Positions 32,223-41,949 of a stretch of DNA of 42,099 nt are shown here, piece by piece; the first letter of the stretch is position 1, and every line of letters starts with the position of its first letter. The translations under genes and the position numbers were made by a program. The stretch covers positions 1 to 42,099 of the forward strand of contig CAZOMV010000048.1 in the NCBI GenBank assembly GCA_964580995.1, read 5' to 3'. The notes beneath the pieces were generated by a model. It saw nothing but the letters and a program-made list of their open reading frames with translations. It was not told the DNA's origin and made no database searches. This DNA comes from JAKJEP01 sp964580995. Lineage in GTDB: Bacteria; Planctomycetota; Phycisphaerae; Sedimentisphaerales; SM23-30.

Positions 32223-35200
32223 ATGAAAAAGTCTCTTCTGATGGTATTGTTGGCAGGATGTGTGATGGGGATGGTTTTTCCGGGTGTGGCAAACGCCGCC
32301 TCTTCAGATATGTCATCCAGCAGTTCCCTGTTGCTGGATGGGGATGACTGGCTGATCGCCACGGATCCGGATAACAAGGGCAAGGACCAAAACTGGTGGG
32401 ATAAGCCGCAGGCGGAGGCCAAAGCGACCAAGGTGCCCTGGATTATTCAGGAGATCTTTCCCTATTACTACGGTCTGGCGTGGTACTGGAAGGATTTTAC
32501 CGCTCCGGCGAATCCGCATGCCAATGGGCGGTATCTGATGAAGTTTGTCTATGTGGATTACAAGGCGGACGTGTGGGTCAACGGGGTGTATGCGGGCAGC
32601 CATGAAACCGGGGATGGATCCTTTTTCCTGGATGTAACCGAAGGGATCAAACCCGGCAAAACGAATCGTCTGGCCGTGCGGGTATTGAATCCCCGCTATG
32701 AACCGATCGACGGCATCACCCTGAATGAAACGCCGCATCGCAATCGGGGCTATCCGATGCGGCTCGGCTGCGATGCCAACAACGGAGGGATTGAAGGTTC
32801 GGTGGAACTGCTGGTGGTGCCGGCGGTGTATGTCTCAGATATTTTTGTCGTGCCGGATCCCAAAACCGGGATCATGCAGATTGAGACCACAGTGGTTAAT
32901 ACCCGGAAAAAATCTGTGAAAGCGGATATGGGATTGGCAGTGGCCCCCGCCTTTGCCGGCCAGATGGTTACCTCCCAGCAGGAAAAACAAACTCTCCAGA
33001 CGGGTGAAAATAAAATCAAGTCCCAAATCAAGATGATCAATCCCCGCTTATGGGATATCGATGACCCGTATTTGTATCGTCTGTCGGTTCGGGTGAGTGA
33101 GGAAGGGTCGAAATCTTTTGATGAAAGTTCCACCCGCTGCGGATTCCGGGATTTCCGGTTTGCGGACGGATATTTCCGGCTGAACGGCAAGCGGCTGTTT
33201 TTGAAGTGTTCCCATACCGGCGATTCCTTCCCCATCGGGATTCACCTGCCGCCTTCGCCGGATTTGCTGCAGCGGGATTTGCTCAATGTCAAGGCGATGG
33301 GGTTTAACTCAATTCGATATATATCGGGTGTCGCGTTGAAGCCGCATCTGGACTATTGCGATGAGATCGGCCTGATGGTTTATGAGGAGGCCGCCGCCGC
33401 CTGGTGTCTGAACCATTCGGAAAAAATGGCGGAACGGTTTAATCTGTCCACCTTTGGCATGATTCAGCGGGACCGCAATCACCCCAGCATCGTGATGTGG
33501 GGGCTATTGAATGAAACGGTGGCCAACCCGGTTTTCATGCACGCGGTTTCGCTGCTGCCGGAAGTGCGCAAGTATGACAACAGCCGGCTGGTCATGCTAA
33601 ACAGCGGCCGGTTTGACGGCTTCACCAAAGGCAGCGGGGTATTCGGTCCGGCAACCTGGCGCAGCTCTTCCCTGCTGGTTCCCAATATTACCTTCAACAG
33701 CCTGGACAAACCCATAACTTTTGACGGCACTACCTGGGCGCCGGGACAGTTGGCCCTCCATCCGGGGATCAATGGGGAATACAGCGTGCTGCGCTGGACC
33801 TGCCCGGCGGATGATTCGTATGAGATTGCCGCGAAATTTACCGGTATTGCCGAGAATACCACGACCTCCGATATCCATATCTTCAGCGATGGAAAAGCGG
33901 TTTTTGAAGGTTTTCTGAATGTAAACGGTCAGGGCAATACGGGAGAATATACCGGCAAGCTGGACCTCAAGAAAGGCAAGAATATCGAGGTTGTGGCGGG
34001 GATCGGCAACGGTAGTCCCTACAGCGACACGACGGCCCTGGAGATGACTATCACCTCCGGCAAGGGAAAAACCTATGATGTCGTAAAGGATTTCACCCTG
34101 AAAAACAATCCCAACGGAGTCTGGACTTATGGATATCTGCCGGCGGCGGAGAAGCCCAATCCGGCGGCTTTTGTCGTATTGGACAAAAGTGAGTCCGAAA
34201 CCAAAACCGGTATCGGCAGCCTGAGCAATCCCGGTTCGGCGGAATGGGAAGATGTGCTGGACGATCAGCATCCCTATCGCCGGGTACCGCAGTTGGCCGG
34301 CGATATTAGTTTTCTCCGTACGGTCGGCAATCCGCCCAAACCGTATTTTATTTCGGAATATGGCATCGGTTCGGCCAATCATCTGCCGCGTCTGGTGCGG
34401 CTCTATCAGCAGTATAATGGCGCCCATACTGAAGATTATGCCATGCTGAACAGCTATCTGGGGCAGTTCATGAACGACTGGCAAAACTGGAAGATGCAGG
34501 AAGCGTTTGCCAATCCGGAGGATTATTTCGATCAGTCGCTGGCCCGCATGGCCGAGCAGCGGTTGCAGGGCTGGAATGCCATTCGCGCCAATCCCAACAT
34601 CGTAGCCCATAGTATGACCGGTACAGTGGATCAAGGCACACCCTCCTGTGCGGAAGGGTTGACGACTGCGTTTCGGGAACTGAAGCCGGGAACCGTGGAT
34701 GCCTTATTCGACGGCACCGCCAAACTGCGGCTTTGCTTGTTTGTCGAACCGGTAAATCTCTATCGCGGCTCGGCTGTGCAGTTGGATGCGGTGCTGGCCA
34801 ACGAGGACGCCCTGAAACCGGGCAAATATCCGGTACGGCTTCAGGTAGTCGGGCCTAATAACGAGCCGGTTTACGACAAGACCATCGAGGTCGAAGTGCC
34901 CGGCCTGCAGGACGGCAAGGAACCTCCCTTTGCCATCACCTTCTCCAGCGAAAAAATTAGTGTCGATGGTCCCTCCGGCAAATATCGCTTCCTGGCCAAT
35001 ATGCAAAGCGGCGGAGCACCCGCCGGCGGCAGGGCAGTCTTTTATGTGACCGATCCGGCTGATATGCCTGCGGTCGGGAAAGAAGTGGTTTTGTGGGGCG
35101 ACGACGGGGAACTGGAGCAATGGCTGCAAGCGCGTGGAATCAAAACGCGCAAATTTGATCCGGCCGTTGCCGATCAGCGGCAGTTGATTCTCGTATCCGG

Positions 35201-35747
35201 CCAGCCGCAGGCACCGGGCGGCGCGGAAGCCTTCCGCGACCTGGCCACCCGCATTGCTCGCGGCAGTTCAGTTGTGTTCCTGGTACCCTCCGTATTCAAA
35301 GACGGTGACAATTCCACCCGCTGGGTGCCGCTGAAAAACAAGGGTAGCATCGGCGGCATTTCCCGCTGGCTGTATCTGGCCGATGACTGGGCGAAAAAGC
35401 ACCCGATTTTCGACGGCCTGCAAAGCGGCGCATTACTGGACTTCACGATTTACCGCGAACTGATTCCCAACGAAGTCTGGTATAGCCAGGAAATTCCGGC
35501 TGAGGCGGTCACCGGCAGTATCTGCGCCTCGCTGGGTTATTCCTCTGCTTTGACCCTGACGGTTCAGAAATTGGGTGCCGGTCAATTTATCCTGAATACG
35601 CTGTGGATTCGCGGCAATCTGGGATCGATTCCCCCGGCGGAACGGCTGTTGAGGAATATGCTCAACTATGCCGCGCGGGATATCGACAAACCGGTAGCCG
35701 ACCTGCCCGCTGATTTCGAGGAACAATTGAAAGCAATGGGTTATTGA
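32223..35747 (+). CDS. Secreted GH2-family glycosidase, multi-domain (copy 2)
   Basis: A 1174-residue paralog of the preceding gene with the same domain order. I start at the ATG at 32223, which has AAAGGAG 8 nt upstream and a signal peptide ending near ANA; the frame is open further upstream but without support. E431 (LLNET) and E712 (ISEYG) are the expected acid/base and nucleophile; the inserted beta-sandwich is conserved (GEYSVLRWTCPADDSYEIAA...). Divergence from copy 1 is spread over the whole length. It has its own promoter with a CRP-type site, so it may be expressed separately from copy 1. Product is secreted, most likely periplasmic or surface-bound. Confidence 0.88.
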   Translation: MKKSLLMVLLAGCVMGMVFPGVANAASSDMSSSSSLLLDGDDWLIATDPDNKGKDQNWWDKPQAEAKATKVPWIIQEIFPYYYGLAWYWKDFTAPANPHANGRYLMKFVYVDYKADVWVNGVYAGSHETGDGSFFLDVTEGIKPGKTNRLAVRVLNPRYEPIDGITLNETPHRNRGYPMRLGCDANNGGIEGSVELLVVPAVYVSDIFVVPDPKTGIMQIETTVVNTRKKSVKADMGLAVAPAFAGQMVTSQQEKQTLQTGENKIKSQIKMINPRLWDIDDPYLYRLSVRVSEEGSKSFDESSTRCGFRDFRFADGYFRLNGKRLFLKCSHTGDSFPIGIHLPPSPDLLQRDLLNVKAMGFNSIRYISGVALKPHLDYCDEIGLMVYEEAAAAWCLNHSEKMAERFNLSTFGMIQRDRNHPSIVMWGLLNETVANPVFMHAVSLLPEVRKYDNSRLVMLNSGRFDGFTKGSGVFGPATWRSSSLLVPNITFNSLDKPITFDGTTWAPGQLALHPGINGEYSVLRWTCPADDSYEIAAKFTGIAENTTTSDIHIFSDGKAVFEGFLNVNGQGNTGEYTGKLDLKKGKNIEVVAGIGNGSPYSDTTALEMTITSGKGKTYDVVKDFTLKNNPNGVWTYGYLPAAEKPNPAAFVVLDKSESETKTGIGSLSNPGSAEWEDVLDDQHPYRRVPQLAGDISFLRTVGNPPKPYFISEYGIGSANHLPRLVRLYQQYNGAHTEDYAMLNSYLGQFMNDWQNWKMQEAFANPEDYFDQSLARMAEQRLQGWNAIRANPNIVAHSMTGTVDQGTPSCAEGLTTAFRELKPGTVDALFDGTAKLRLCLFVEPVNLYRGSAVQLDAVLANEDALKPGKYPVRLQVVGPNNEPVYDKTIEVEVPGLQDGKEPPFAITFSSEKISVDGPSGKYRFLANMQSGGAPAGGRAVFYVTDPADMPAVGKEVVLWGDDGELEQWLQARGIKTRKFDPAVADQRQLILVSGQPQAPGGAEAFRDLATRIARGSSVVFLVPSVFKDGDNSTRWVPLKNKGSIGGISRWLYLADDWAKKHPIFDGLQSGALLDFTIYRELIPNEVWYSQEIPAEAVTGSICASLGYSSALTLTVQKLGAGQFILNTLWIRGNLGSIPPAERLLRNMLNYAARDIDKPVADLPADFEEQLKAMGY

Positions 35748-35775
35748 CGTCTAGCGAATTATTTGGCCTTGGGTT

Positions 35776-35808
35776 CAGGTTGCCCGATTTAACCAGTCGG
35801 GCAGCCTG
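35776..35808. terminator. 12-bp hairpin between convergent genes
   Basis: CAGGTTGCCCGA and TCGGGCAGCCTG pair (one T-G) around a 9-nt loop, 28 nt after the GH2 stop. Only TT follows, so intrinsic termination would be weak; it may serve both converging transcripts or as an RNA 3' end. Confidence 0.55.
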
Positions 35809-35901
35809 TTCCCGAAGGCTTTGACTAAACCGTCAAATTCAACTTCTCGCACTGACAATAGCGATTATCAAATCATTCTATTCTTTACTTGATTGATATG
35901 G

Positions 35902-37260
35902 TTATCGGGTAATTTTAATCTCACAATCACCATCAATGCCGGTTATATAAACCGGGGCACGGGATAAGGTGATAACCGCCAGGTGATCCGGATTGTAGCG
36001 GATTTCCACGGGATGGCCCAGGTTGTCCATCGCCTGAAGCGGCCAGGAACTGTTGGTTTCGATGGTGACTTCCTGTCGGCCCTCGATGCACCAGGCCGCA
36101 ACCTGATACCGCATCGGACCCTCGAATAAAAAGGCCTGGACCCCCTGGGTGGGTTGCTCGTAGCCGTTGATCTGCCGCAGGAGACGGCACGGGCCAAGCT
36201 GCCGGCTCATTACCTGGAAGGCGGTATAGCTCAGCCGCTCCCGGCCGTCGTTGGCCACCAGATTATACTCTTCATCGGCGTTCAGCACATACCAGTTCAG
36301 GCAGCGGACATTTTCCGCCGCGGAAATGATGTACGCCCGGGGCAGAAAAGCGGCAACCGTTTCCTCGGTCACCTTTTCCTCTTCGCTGATTTTTCCGCCC
36401 AGATGATACCCCCATTCCGTCGCCCAGATTTCCGGTGTATGTCCCAGCTTTTCCGCATACTGCTTTCGGATATTCCGGTAAAGAGAACGCATCGACCGGT
36501 CTTCATCAATGACATGAAAAGGCTTGAGCCATTCGGTATCGGCCCCCCAACTGTTAATTTCCGGTCCCGGCGAGCCGTGGTTGTAGGGATGCACCGCCAC
36601 CCCGTCCAGCTCTTTCGGCAGCCCCAGTTCCAGGAACCAGTAATGGGCCACCCATACATCCTCATCGTCCAGCAGCTTGACCGACGGATCAAACGCCTTG
36701 ACCTGCCGCACCGCCTCGTGCACCATTTTCACATACTGATCCGCCCAGGGCGAGGGCGGGGCCGCATTCCAGTTGCCGCCATAATGATTCCGCAGCTCAA
36801 AGTTGTGCGGCTCGTTCCAGATCTCCAGCACAAACTCCACCCCGATCTCCTTAAACATTTTTGCCACTGCCGCTGCATAGCGGCCGTAGGCCTCGGCGTT
36901 AAAAGGATCATCGGGATACGCCCGTTTGTTGCCGTACCACATTCCATACAGAATTCCTATATTATGTTGTTTGTAGAACTCCAGACACTTCTGAAACCGC
37001 TCGCTGAAAGCATATTTCCCCGGCTCCGTTTCCACCGCGGGCCATGGTTCCGAGTCATCCCGAACCCAGCGCACCCCCAGATCGACCAGCCGCTGCATCA
37101 TGGGATCGTCCGCCGGAACGCCGGCCAGATGGGCTGTCATGCCGATCCGATCCCCGAAGGTTAAATCAGTGTTGGATTGCGAGGCAGTTTTTTGGTCCGG
37201 TATGCTGCAACCGGCCATAACCAGTGAAATAATTCCAAAAAGCACAATAATGCGATTCAT
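35902..37260 (-). CDS. Clan GH-A-type glycoside hydrolase lipoprotein (GH39/GH5-like)
   Basis: A 452-residue protein. The ATG at 37260, with AGGAG 8 nt upstream, gives a lipoprotein signal ending in LVMAGC (C18); the longer frame start is unlikely. The TIM barrel shows FVLEIWNEPHN with E150 as acid/base and EIWATEWGYH with E282 as nucleophile, the layout of clan GH-A. After about residue 360 a small beta-sandwich follows (GVQAFLFEG...EVTIETNSSW). The opening MTAHLAG and DLGVRWVRDDSEPW resemble GH39-like enzymes, which attack beta-linked chains or xylosides; specificity is open. It is transcribed divergently from the next gene. Confidence 0.82.
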   Translation of the reverse strand: MNRIIVLFGIISLVMAGCSIPDQKTASQSNTDLTFGDRIGMTAHLAGVPADDPMMQRLVDLGVRWVRDDSEPWPAVETEPGKYAFSERFQKCLEFYKQHNIGILYGMWYGNKRAYPDDPFNAEAYGRYAAAVAKMFKEIGVEFVLEIWNEPHNFELRNHYGGNWNAAPPSPWADQYVKMVHEAVRQVKAFDPSVKLLDDEDVWVAHYWFLELGLPKELDGVAVHPYNHGSPGPEINSWGADTEWLKPFHVIDEDRSMRSLYRNIRKQYAEKLGHTPEIWATEWGYHLGGKISEEEKVTEETVAAFLPRAYIISAAENVRCLNWYVLNADEEYNLVANDGRERLSYTAFQVMSRQLGPCRLLRQINGYEQPTQGVQAFLFEGPMRYQVAAWCIEGRQEVTIETNSSWPLQAMDNLGHPVEIRYNPDHLAVITLSRAPVYITGIDGDCEIKITR

Positions 37261-37299
37261 AAGTATTCTCCTGTTACATTTACATGCGTGCATTTTTTG

Positions 37300-37329
37300 T
37301 TGACAAGTGGTTAAAATCAGTAATAATTA
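37300..37329 (+). promoter_or_regulatory. Candidate promoter in the divergent spacer
   Basis: TTGACA (37300-37305), 18-nt spacer and TAATTA (37324-37329) for the plus-strand gene. TAATTA is a palindrome; on the minus strand a TTTAAA sits at the same 18-nt distance, so the two divergent promoters may share one -10. Confidence 0.4.
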
Positions 37330-37373
37330 GTCATAAATCGTCATTATTTTAAACAAGGTGATAGGAGAAGCCA

Positions 37374-40367
37374 ATGAAAAAATGGGTATTTATTCTATCG
37401 TTTTTCATCGAGCTGGGATTCATCCCCTCGGCAGGAAACAGCGAGGAACTCTATTTGAATTTCTGCGACGATCCGGGGCAGTGGCGGGTGCATCTGGGCT
37501 GGGAATTCCCCGGGGCCGCGGGGGCACTGGCCGCCTTTGGTGATTCGCAGCGGGGCGACTGTCTGCGGGTCAACTATGATTTTCGTAAGGGAGGCCGTTA
37601 TGTCGGGGCGGTGCTGGATGGTCCGTTCAGCCAAAGCGAAAACCTCTCTTTCTGGATTTGGACTACGCCCGGCCATGGTGGGGTATTTATGCGGGTCGAG
37701 GACCAGACCGGTCAAAACCTGGTCAGGGATATTCTCACGGAAAATAATAAATGGATAAAGGTGGAAGCGGCCCTGGTGGATAGTTCCTTTGGTGCGCACT
37801 GGGCTGGGGCTAACGACGGGAAGCTGCATTTCCCCCTGCGAAATATCGCCGTTTGCCTGCAGAACGGCCAGACACCGGAGGGGTATTTCCTGCTGGATTC
37901 CGTAACCGCTGATATCCAGAATCCTCCCGCCCCCATGAAATGGGATATTGCGATTCTGCCCAATGTTCCCCAGGGGGCGGCCTTTGTGGCAGAACCGGTG
38001 GAATATGAAATCCGGCTGGAAAATAAACGGGTACAGGCCCGGCAGGCCGACATAGTGCTGGATGTAACCACGGACCAGGGTAAGGTTAGCCGGCAAAAGT
38101 GGCAAAAGGAAATTCCCGGCGGCGGCACGGTAACCGAAAAAGTAAAACTCTCAACCGATGAGGTGGGATATCAGGGTCTGCGGGTCGGGATTATAACCGA
38201 CGGGCAGGAGGAATTATCCAAAGAGAGCGGACTGGCGGTGGTGGTGAAACCGCAGTTGTATCCAAAATGTGATCCGGATAGTTATTTTGGCGTATGCGCT
38301 GCTTCCCTAGGCCCGGAATCCATGTTTCGGCTGGGCTGCAGTGCGGTTATGTACGATGCTCATTGGAAAAATACCGAGATAAATCCGGATGAATACAACT
38401 GGAGCTGGATTCCTTCCGCCTGCCGGGAGGTAAAAGAGCGAGGAGGCCGGTTGCTTTTGAAACTGTCGCCGCGCCCGCCGGACTGGGCGGCCTGGAAGGT
38501 CGAAGGCAAACCGAATCTGGCAGGGTATCCTTCACCGGAGCATATGAAAGACTGGCAGGATTTTGTGCATGATGTGGTGGAACAGGTCAAGGGGGATATT
38601 TATGGTATTGAAGTGGATAATGAGCCGGACCTGAGCGAATGGCTGCATCCGGGCTTGACGTTGGAGGAAGGAGCGGAATTGTATTATCAACTGCTCAAGG
38701 CCGCCCATGACGGCGCGAAATCCGCCGATCCGAATTGCGTGGTGGCGGGGCTGGGCGTCAGCGGCAGCGATTACCACGGCGGCTTGAAATTCTGCCGCGC
38801 GGTATTGGAAAAGGATCCGAAGCTGGTCGATTTATTCCCCGGCCACCCCTATGCCTTTGTTCGCTATTATGGGCCGGATCAAAAACCCACCGGCCCCGAA
38901 GAAAACGGCCAGGCGGCCCTCTGTCAGGCCGCCTTTGCTATGCTGGCGGAATTCGGCAAACCCCGGCGGATGTGGATCGGCGAGCTGGGCTGGGCCTTGA
39001 ATGTCAATTCGCCGGTTCTCAGTGACTATTCGCTGGATTTTGCCGCCACCGTCGCCCAATCGCTAATGATTGGGTATGTCTCCGGGGTGGAAACGTACCT
39101 CTGGTTTACCCAGTTCGGCTGTAACGAAGGTGGACATGAGTACGGCCTGTTTCGCGGTCGGCATGCCTATGCCCTGCCGGCCGCCTGTGCCTATTCCACC
39201 TGTGCCCACATGATCGACCGGACCACCGTAGCCGGCCCCGTCAATCTGGGTGAGAACGTCCGTGCCTGGCGATTCGACGGCAATCGGCAGGATCAATCGG
39301 TAGTGGCTCTGTGGACCGTTGCAGGATCGGCACGACTGGTCTGCCAGTTACCGTCGGATGCCCGGATCGTAAATTCTTTCGGTCGAAACCTGTCTACTGC
39401 CAAAACGGTGGAACTGGACCTGGGACGAATGCCGGTGTATATTTCCATTCCCCTTTCTCAGGCGAAGGAACTGGCCGAAAAAATCGCCCGGGCGGAACTG
39501 AAGGTAAAAGATCCCCTGAAACTCAACCAGGCATATCTGGCCAGCCGCCAGGAACTGCATATCGTGATTTCCAATCAGCTCAATAAAAAGATACCGGCTC
39601 GGATTCAAGCGGAGAGCCAGGAGAAAACCCTGGAAATAGAGCCGGGAACAACGAATATACCAATAGCTTTGGCAAAGGCTCCAGCCGGAGAATTGGAAAT
39701 TCTGGTAGATTCAGAATACGGCCGCCAAACAAAAACCTTGGCTGTGAATCTGCTTCCCATAAAATATCTGGAAACGATTCGCATCGACGGAAATCTCGCC
39801 GAAACCAATTCCTTAAAGCCGATCGTGCTGACGGAACGGACAGCCGTCCTGCCCGCCGATCCGGGGATTCCCTGGAACGGGCCTGATGATCTGAGCGTCC
39901 GCGCCTGGCTGGGCTATGATGCGCAGAAGCTGTATTTTGCCGCCCGGGTTACCGATGATACTCATATCGTGGACCGGGAGGATGCCGGGTCATTCTGGCA
40001 ATCGGATAGTATTCAATTGGCCATCGACCCGGAAAACGATTCGCAGGACAATTACAATGGCGATGATGTGGAAATCGGCCTGGTTTCCAGCAAGGATCAG
40101 CCTCTGGTTTATATGACCAATCCTGACCGGAAACAAATCGCCGCCCAGGCCAGTATAAAACAGGAAGTCACAGAGACGGTTTATGAGGCCACGATTCCCT
40201 GGGGAGAACTAGGTATCGAACCGCCGCAACCGGGCAAAGTCATGGCGATCAATTTCATAGTGAATGACAACGACGGCCAGGGCCGCTTATATTGGATGGG
40301 TTTGACCCCCGGCATCGCCGAAGGCAAAAATCCGGCTGTGTATCGCAAATTTATATTTGAACAATAG
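37374..40367 (+). CDS. Secreted clan GH-A-type glycosidase with C-terminal CBM9-like domain
   Basis: A 997-residue protein; AGGAG lies 6 nt before the ATG. After a signal peptide (MKKWVFILSFF...), residues 25-185 form a beta-sandwich likely to bind carbohydrate, then an immunoglobulin-like linker (about 200-290), then a TIM barrel with EVDNEPDLSEW (E417, acid/base) and WIGELGW (E537, nucleophile). The end, about residues 805-995, is CBM9/DOMON-like (IRIDGNLAET...WLGYDAQKLYFAARVTDD...WQSDSIQLAID...YEATIPWGEL). CBM9 binds sugar chain ends. Substrate is unknown. It converges on the protease gene with an 11-nt gap. Confidence 0.83.
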   Translation: MKKWVFILSFFIELGFIPSAGNSEELYLNFCDDPGQWRVHLGWEFPGAAGALAAFGDSQRGDCLRVNYDFRKGGRYVGAVLDGPFSQSENLSFWIWTTPGHGGVFMRVEDQTGQNLVRDILTENNKWIKVEAALVDSSFGAHWAGANDGKLHFPLRNIAVCLQNGQTPEGYFLLDSVTADIQNPPAPMKWDIAILPNVPQGAAFVAEPVEYEIRLENKRVQARQADIVLDVTTDQGKVSRQKWQKEIPGGGTVTEKVKLSTDEVGYQGLRVGIITDGQEELSKESGLAVVVKPQLYPKCDPDSYFGVCAASLGPESMFRLGCSAVMYDAHWKNTEINPDEYNWSWIPSACREVKERGGRLLLKLSPRPPDWAAWKVEGKPNLAGYPSPEHMKDWQDFVHDVVEQVKGDIYGIEVDNEPDLSEWLHPGLTLEEGAELYYQLLKAAHDGAKSADPNCVVAGLGVSGSDYHGGLKFCRAVLEKDPKLVDLFPGHPYAFVRYYGPDQKPTGPEENGQAALCQAAFAMLAEFGKPRRMWIGELGWALNVNSPVLSDYSLDFAATVAQSLMIGYVSGVETYLWFTQFGCNEGGHEYGLFRGRHAYALPAACAYSTCAHMIDRTTVAGPVNLGENVRAWRFDGNRQDQSVVALWTVAGSARLVCQLPSDARIVNSFGRNLSTAKTVELDLGRMPVYISIPLSQAKELAEKIARAELKVKDPLKLNQAYLASRQELHIVISNQLNKKIPARIQAESQEKTLEIEPGTTNIPIALAKAPAGELEILVDSEYGRQTKTLAVNLLPIKYLETIRIDGNLAETNSLKPIVLTERTAVLPADPGIPWNGPDDLSVRAWLGYDAQKLYFAARVTDDTHIVDREDAGSFWQSDSIQLAIDPENDSQDNYNGDDVEIGLVSSKDQPLVYMTNPDRKQIAAQASIKQEVTETVYEATIPWGELGIEPPQPGKVMAINFIVNDNDGQGRLYWMGLTPGIAEGKNPAVYRKFIFEQ

Positions 40368-40378
40368 CAAACGGATTT

Positions 40379-41866
40379 TCAATTGAGCCAGTTGGCAGCC
40401 AGGATGGTAAAGTCCCGGAGATCGACAAAACCATTATCATCCAGGTCCGCCCTTAAATCGGGCGGTTCGCTGCCAAGCCACTGCTGTGCAAAAACCAACA
40501 GGTCTCCGATATCGATCTGATGGTCGCCGTTTAAGTCTTCCTTTCGAAAATATCGTAAAGCCTCAGAGGCATTCAGCAGTCCCCAGCCGTAGGATTCATC
40601 CCAGCCGGCATCCCCCAGATCGGTGGTGGTTTGTTCCAAAGCTTCACGGACGGCGTCCGGTTCCGAAACTCCGTTGGTTATCAGAAGTCCTGCCACCCCC
40701 GCCACATGCGGACACGCCATCGAGGTGCCCTGATAAAACCAGTACGAAAAATTCGTCGGATCAATACTGAAGGTCTGCTGCAGAATTCCGTCCCCATATC
40801 CATCTCCATTCTGATCGACCGTTACGTCTCCGCCCGGTGCTGCCAGGTCCAGATAGCTGCCGGTATTGGAATAGTAGGCCCGCGCCTGATCATACCGGGT
40901 CGCACCCACCGCAATGCAATAATCGTCATAGGCTGCCGGATAGGAAGGGGCATTCCCCTCCCAATACGCATTCCCTGCCGCACAGACCACCGTTACCCCA
41001 TGCTCATACGCATACTGAACCGCATTCCGCAGCGTTATGGAACCGGTATCTCCTCCCAGGCTCATATTAATCACCTTGGCACCCTGATCCACCGCAAAAT
41101 AAATTCCGTTGGCAATGGTGGTATGGTTTCCGTTGCCTTTCTTATCCAAAACTTTGACCGGCATGATGGAACAGCCAAACGCCACGCCCGCCACGCCCCG
41201 CTGGTTGTTGGTGCTCTGGGCCAGAGTTCCCGCCACATGCGTGCCATGCCCGTGATCATCATTCGGATGGCTGTCATTATTCACAAAGTCATATCCCGCC
41301 ACGAATAGAGTATTTGCCAAATCCGGCGCTTGTTGATAGGCCAAATAGGTTTCGTAGGCAACGCCCGTGTCGATCACCGCAATCACTACCTCGGGATCGC
41401 CCGTTTGCAGATCCCAGGCCGCTTCCATCTGAATACCGCCAATTCCCTCATCGTCCAGATGCCATTGATACGCATAATAAGTATCGTTAGGTACCCATAA
41501 CGCCCGCGCGAAATAATCCGGCTCTGCATATTCCACTTCCGGCTGCTTCCGGTACTTTGCTACCATCTCTTCCACCGTCCGGGAAGCGGGAATCTGCAAA
41601 CGCATAAATCGGGCCGCCTGATTTTGCGGCCCGGTCGCCCGCAGTTCCTTGCATCCGTGCTTCTGAATCATTTGCTCGCGAACCGCAGCGGGCATAGTAT
41701 CTTTAAATTGAACGATAATCTCGCTTTCCGACCTTTTGGGAATTCCCGCCCCCTCAAACGACGATAGTTCCTGAACCCGTAATTCCGCCGCCCCGCCGTC
41801 GCTAACCCATCCCAGGATCAGTACCGTTAGATAAAATAGTATCAATTTTTCGCTATTTATGAGCAT
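40379..41866 (-). CDS. Secreted S8 subtilisin-type serine protease with dockerin-like tail
   Basis: A 495-residue exported protease. Signal peptide ends near DGGAA; residues 40-115 look like an I9-type propeptide (SEIIVQFKDTMPAAVREQM). The catalytic triad is complete: D166 in VIDTGV, H210 in HGHGTHVAGT and S382 in GTSMACPHVAG. Residues 440-495 form two EF-hand-like dockerin loops (DLNGDHQIDIGDLLVFAQQWL and DLDDNGFVDLRDFTILAANWL). It may process or trim other exported proteins of this locus, or feed on protein; that is inference. A strong promoter is placed about 50 nt upstream and the start codon sits within a perfect palindrome. Confidence 0.93.
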   Translation of the reverse strand: MLINSEKLILFYLTVLILGWVSDGGAAELRVQELSSFEGAGIPKRSESEIIVQFKDTMPAAVREQMIQKHGCKELRATGPQNQAARFMRLQIPASRTVEEMVAKYRKQPEVEYAEPDYFARALWVPNDTYYAYQWHLDDEGIGGIQMEAAWDLQTGDPEVVIAVIDTGVAYETYLAYQQAPDLANTLFVAGYDFVNNDSHPNDDHGHGTHVAGTLAQSTNNQRGVAGVAFGCSIMPVKVLDKKGNGNHTTIANGIYFAVDQGAKVINMSLGGDTGSITLRNAVQYAYEHGVTVVCAAGNAYWEGNAPSYPAAYDDYCIAVGATRYDQARAYYSNTGSYLDLAAPGGDVTVDQNGDGYGDGILQQTFSIDPTNFSYWFYQGTSMACPHVAGVAGLLITNGVSEPDAVREALEQTTTDLGDAGWDESYGWGLLNASEALRYFRKEDLNGDHQIDIGDLLVFAQQWLGSEPPDLRADLDDNGFVDLRDFTILAANWLN

Positions 41867-41874
41867 ATGCTCAT
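41859..41874. promoter_or_regulatory. 16-bp perfect palindrome over the protease start codon
   Basis: ATGAGCATATGCTCAT contains the protease ATG (41864-41866 on the minus strand). It also contains an upstream ATG (41874) that opens a 5-codon frame ending at 41857, overlapping the protease start. It could be a repressor site or an RNA hairpin masking translation. Confidence 0.45.
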
Positions 41875-41920
41875 TTCCAAAATTCAGGCCAATATTTCGT
41901 AAGTAGCGGTATTTTCACAT

Positions 41921-41949
41921 ATTATAGCAACCTGTAGCTGGCTTGACAA
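41921..41949 (-). promoter_or_regulatory. Promoter of the protease gene
   Basis: On the minus strand TTGTCA (41944-41949), 17-nt spacer and perfect TATAAT (41921-41926). The predicted leader is about 48 nt. Beyond it, 41950-42099 shows no gene or clear element. Confidence 0.7.
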
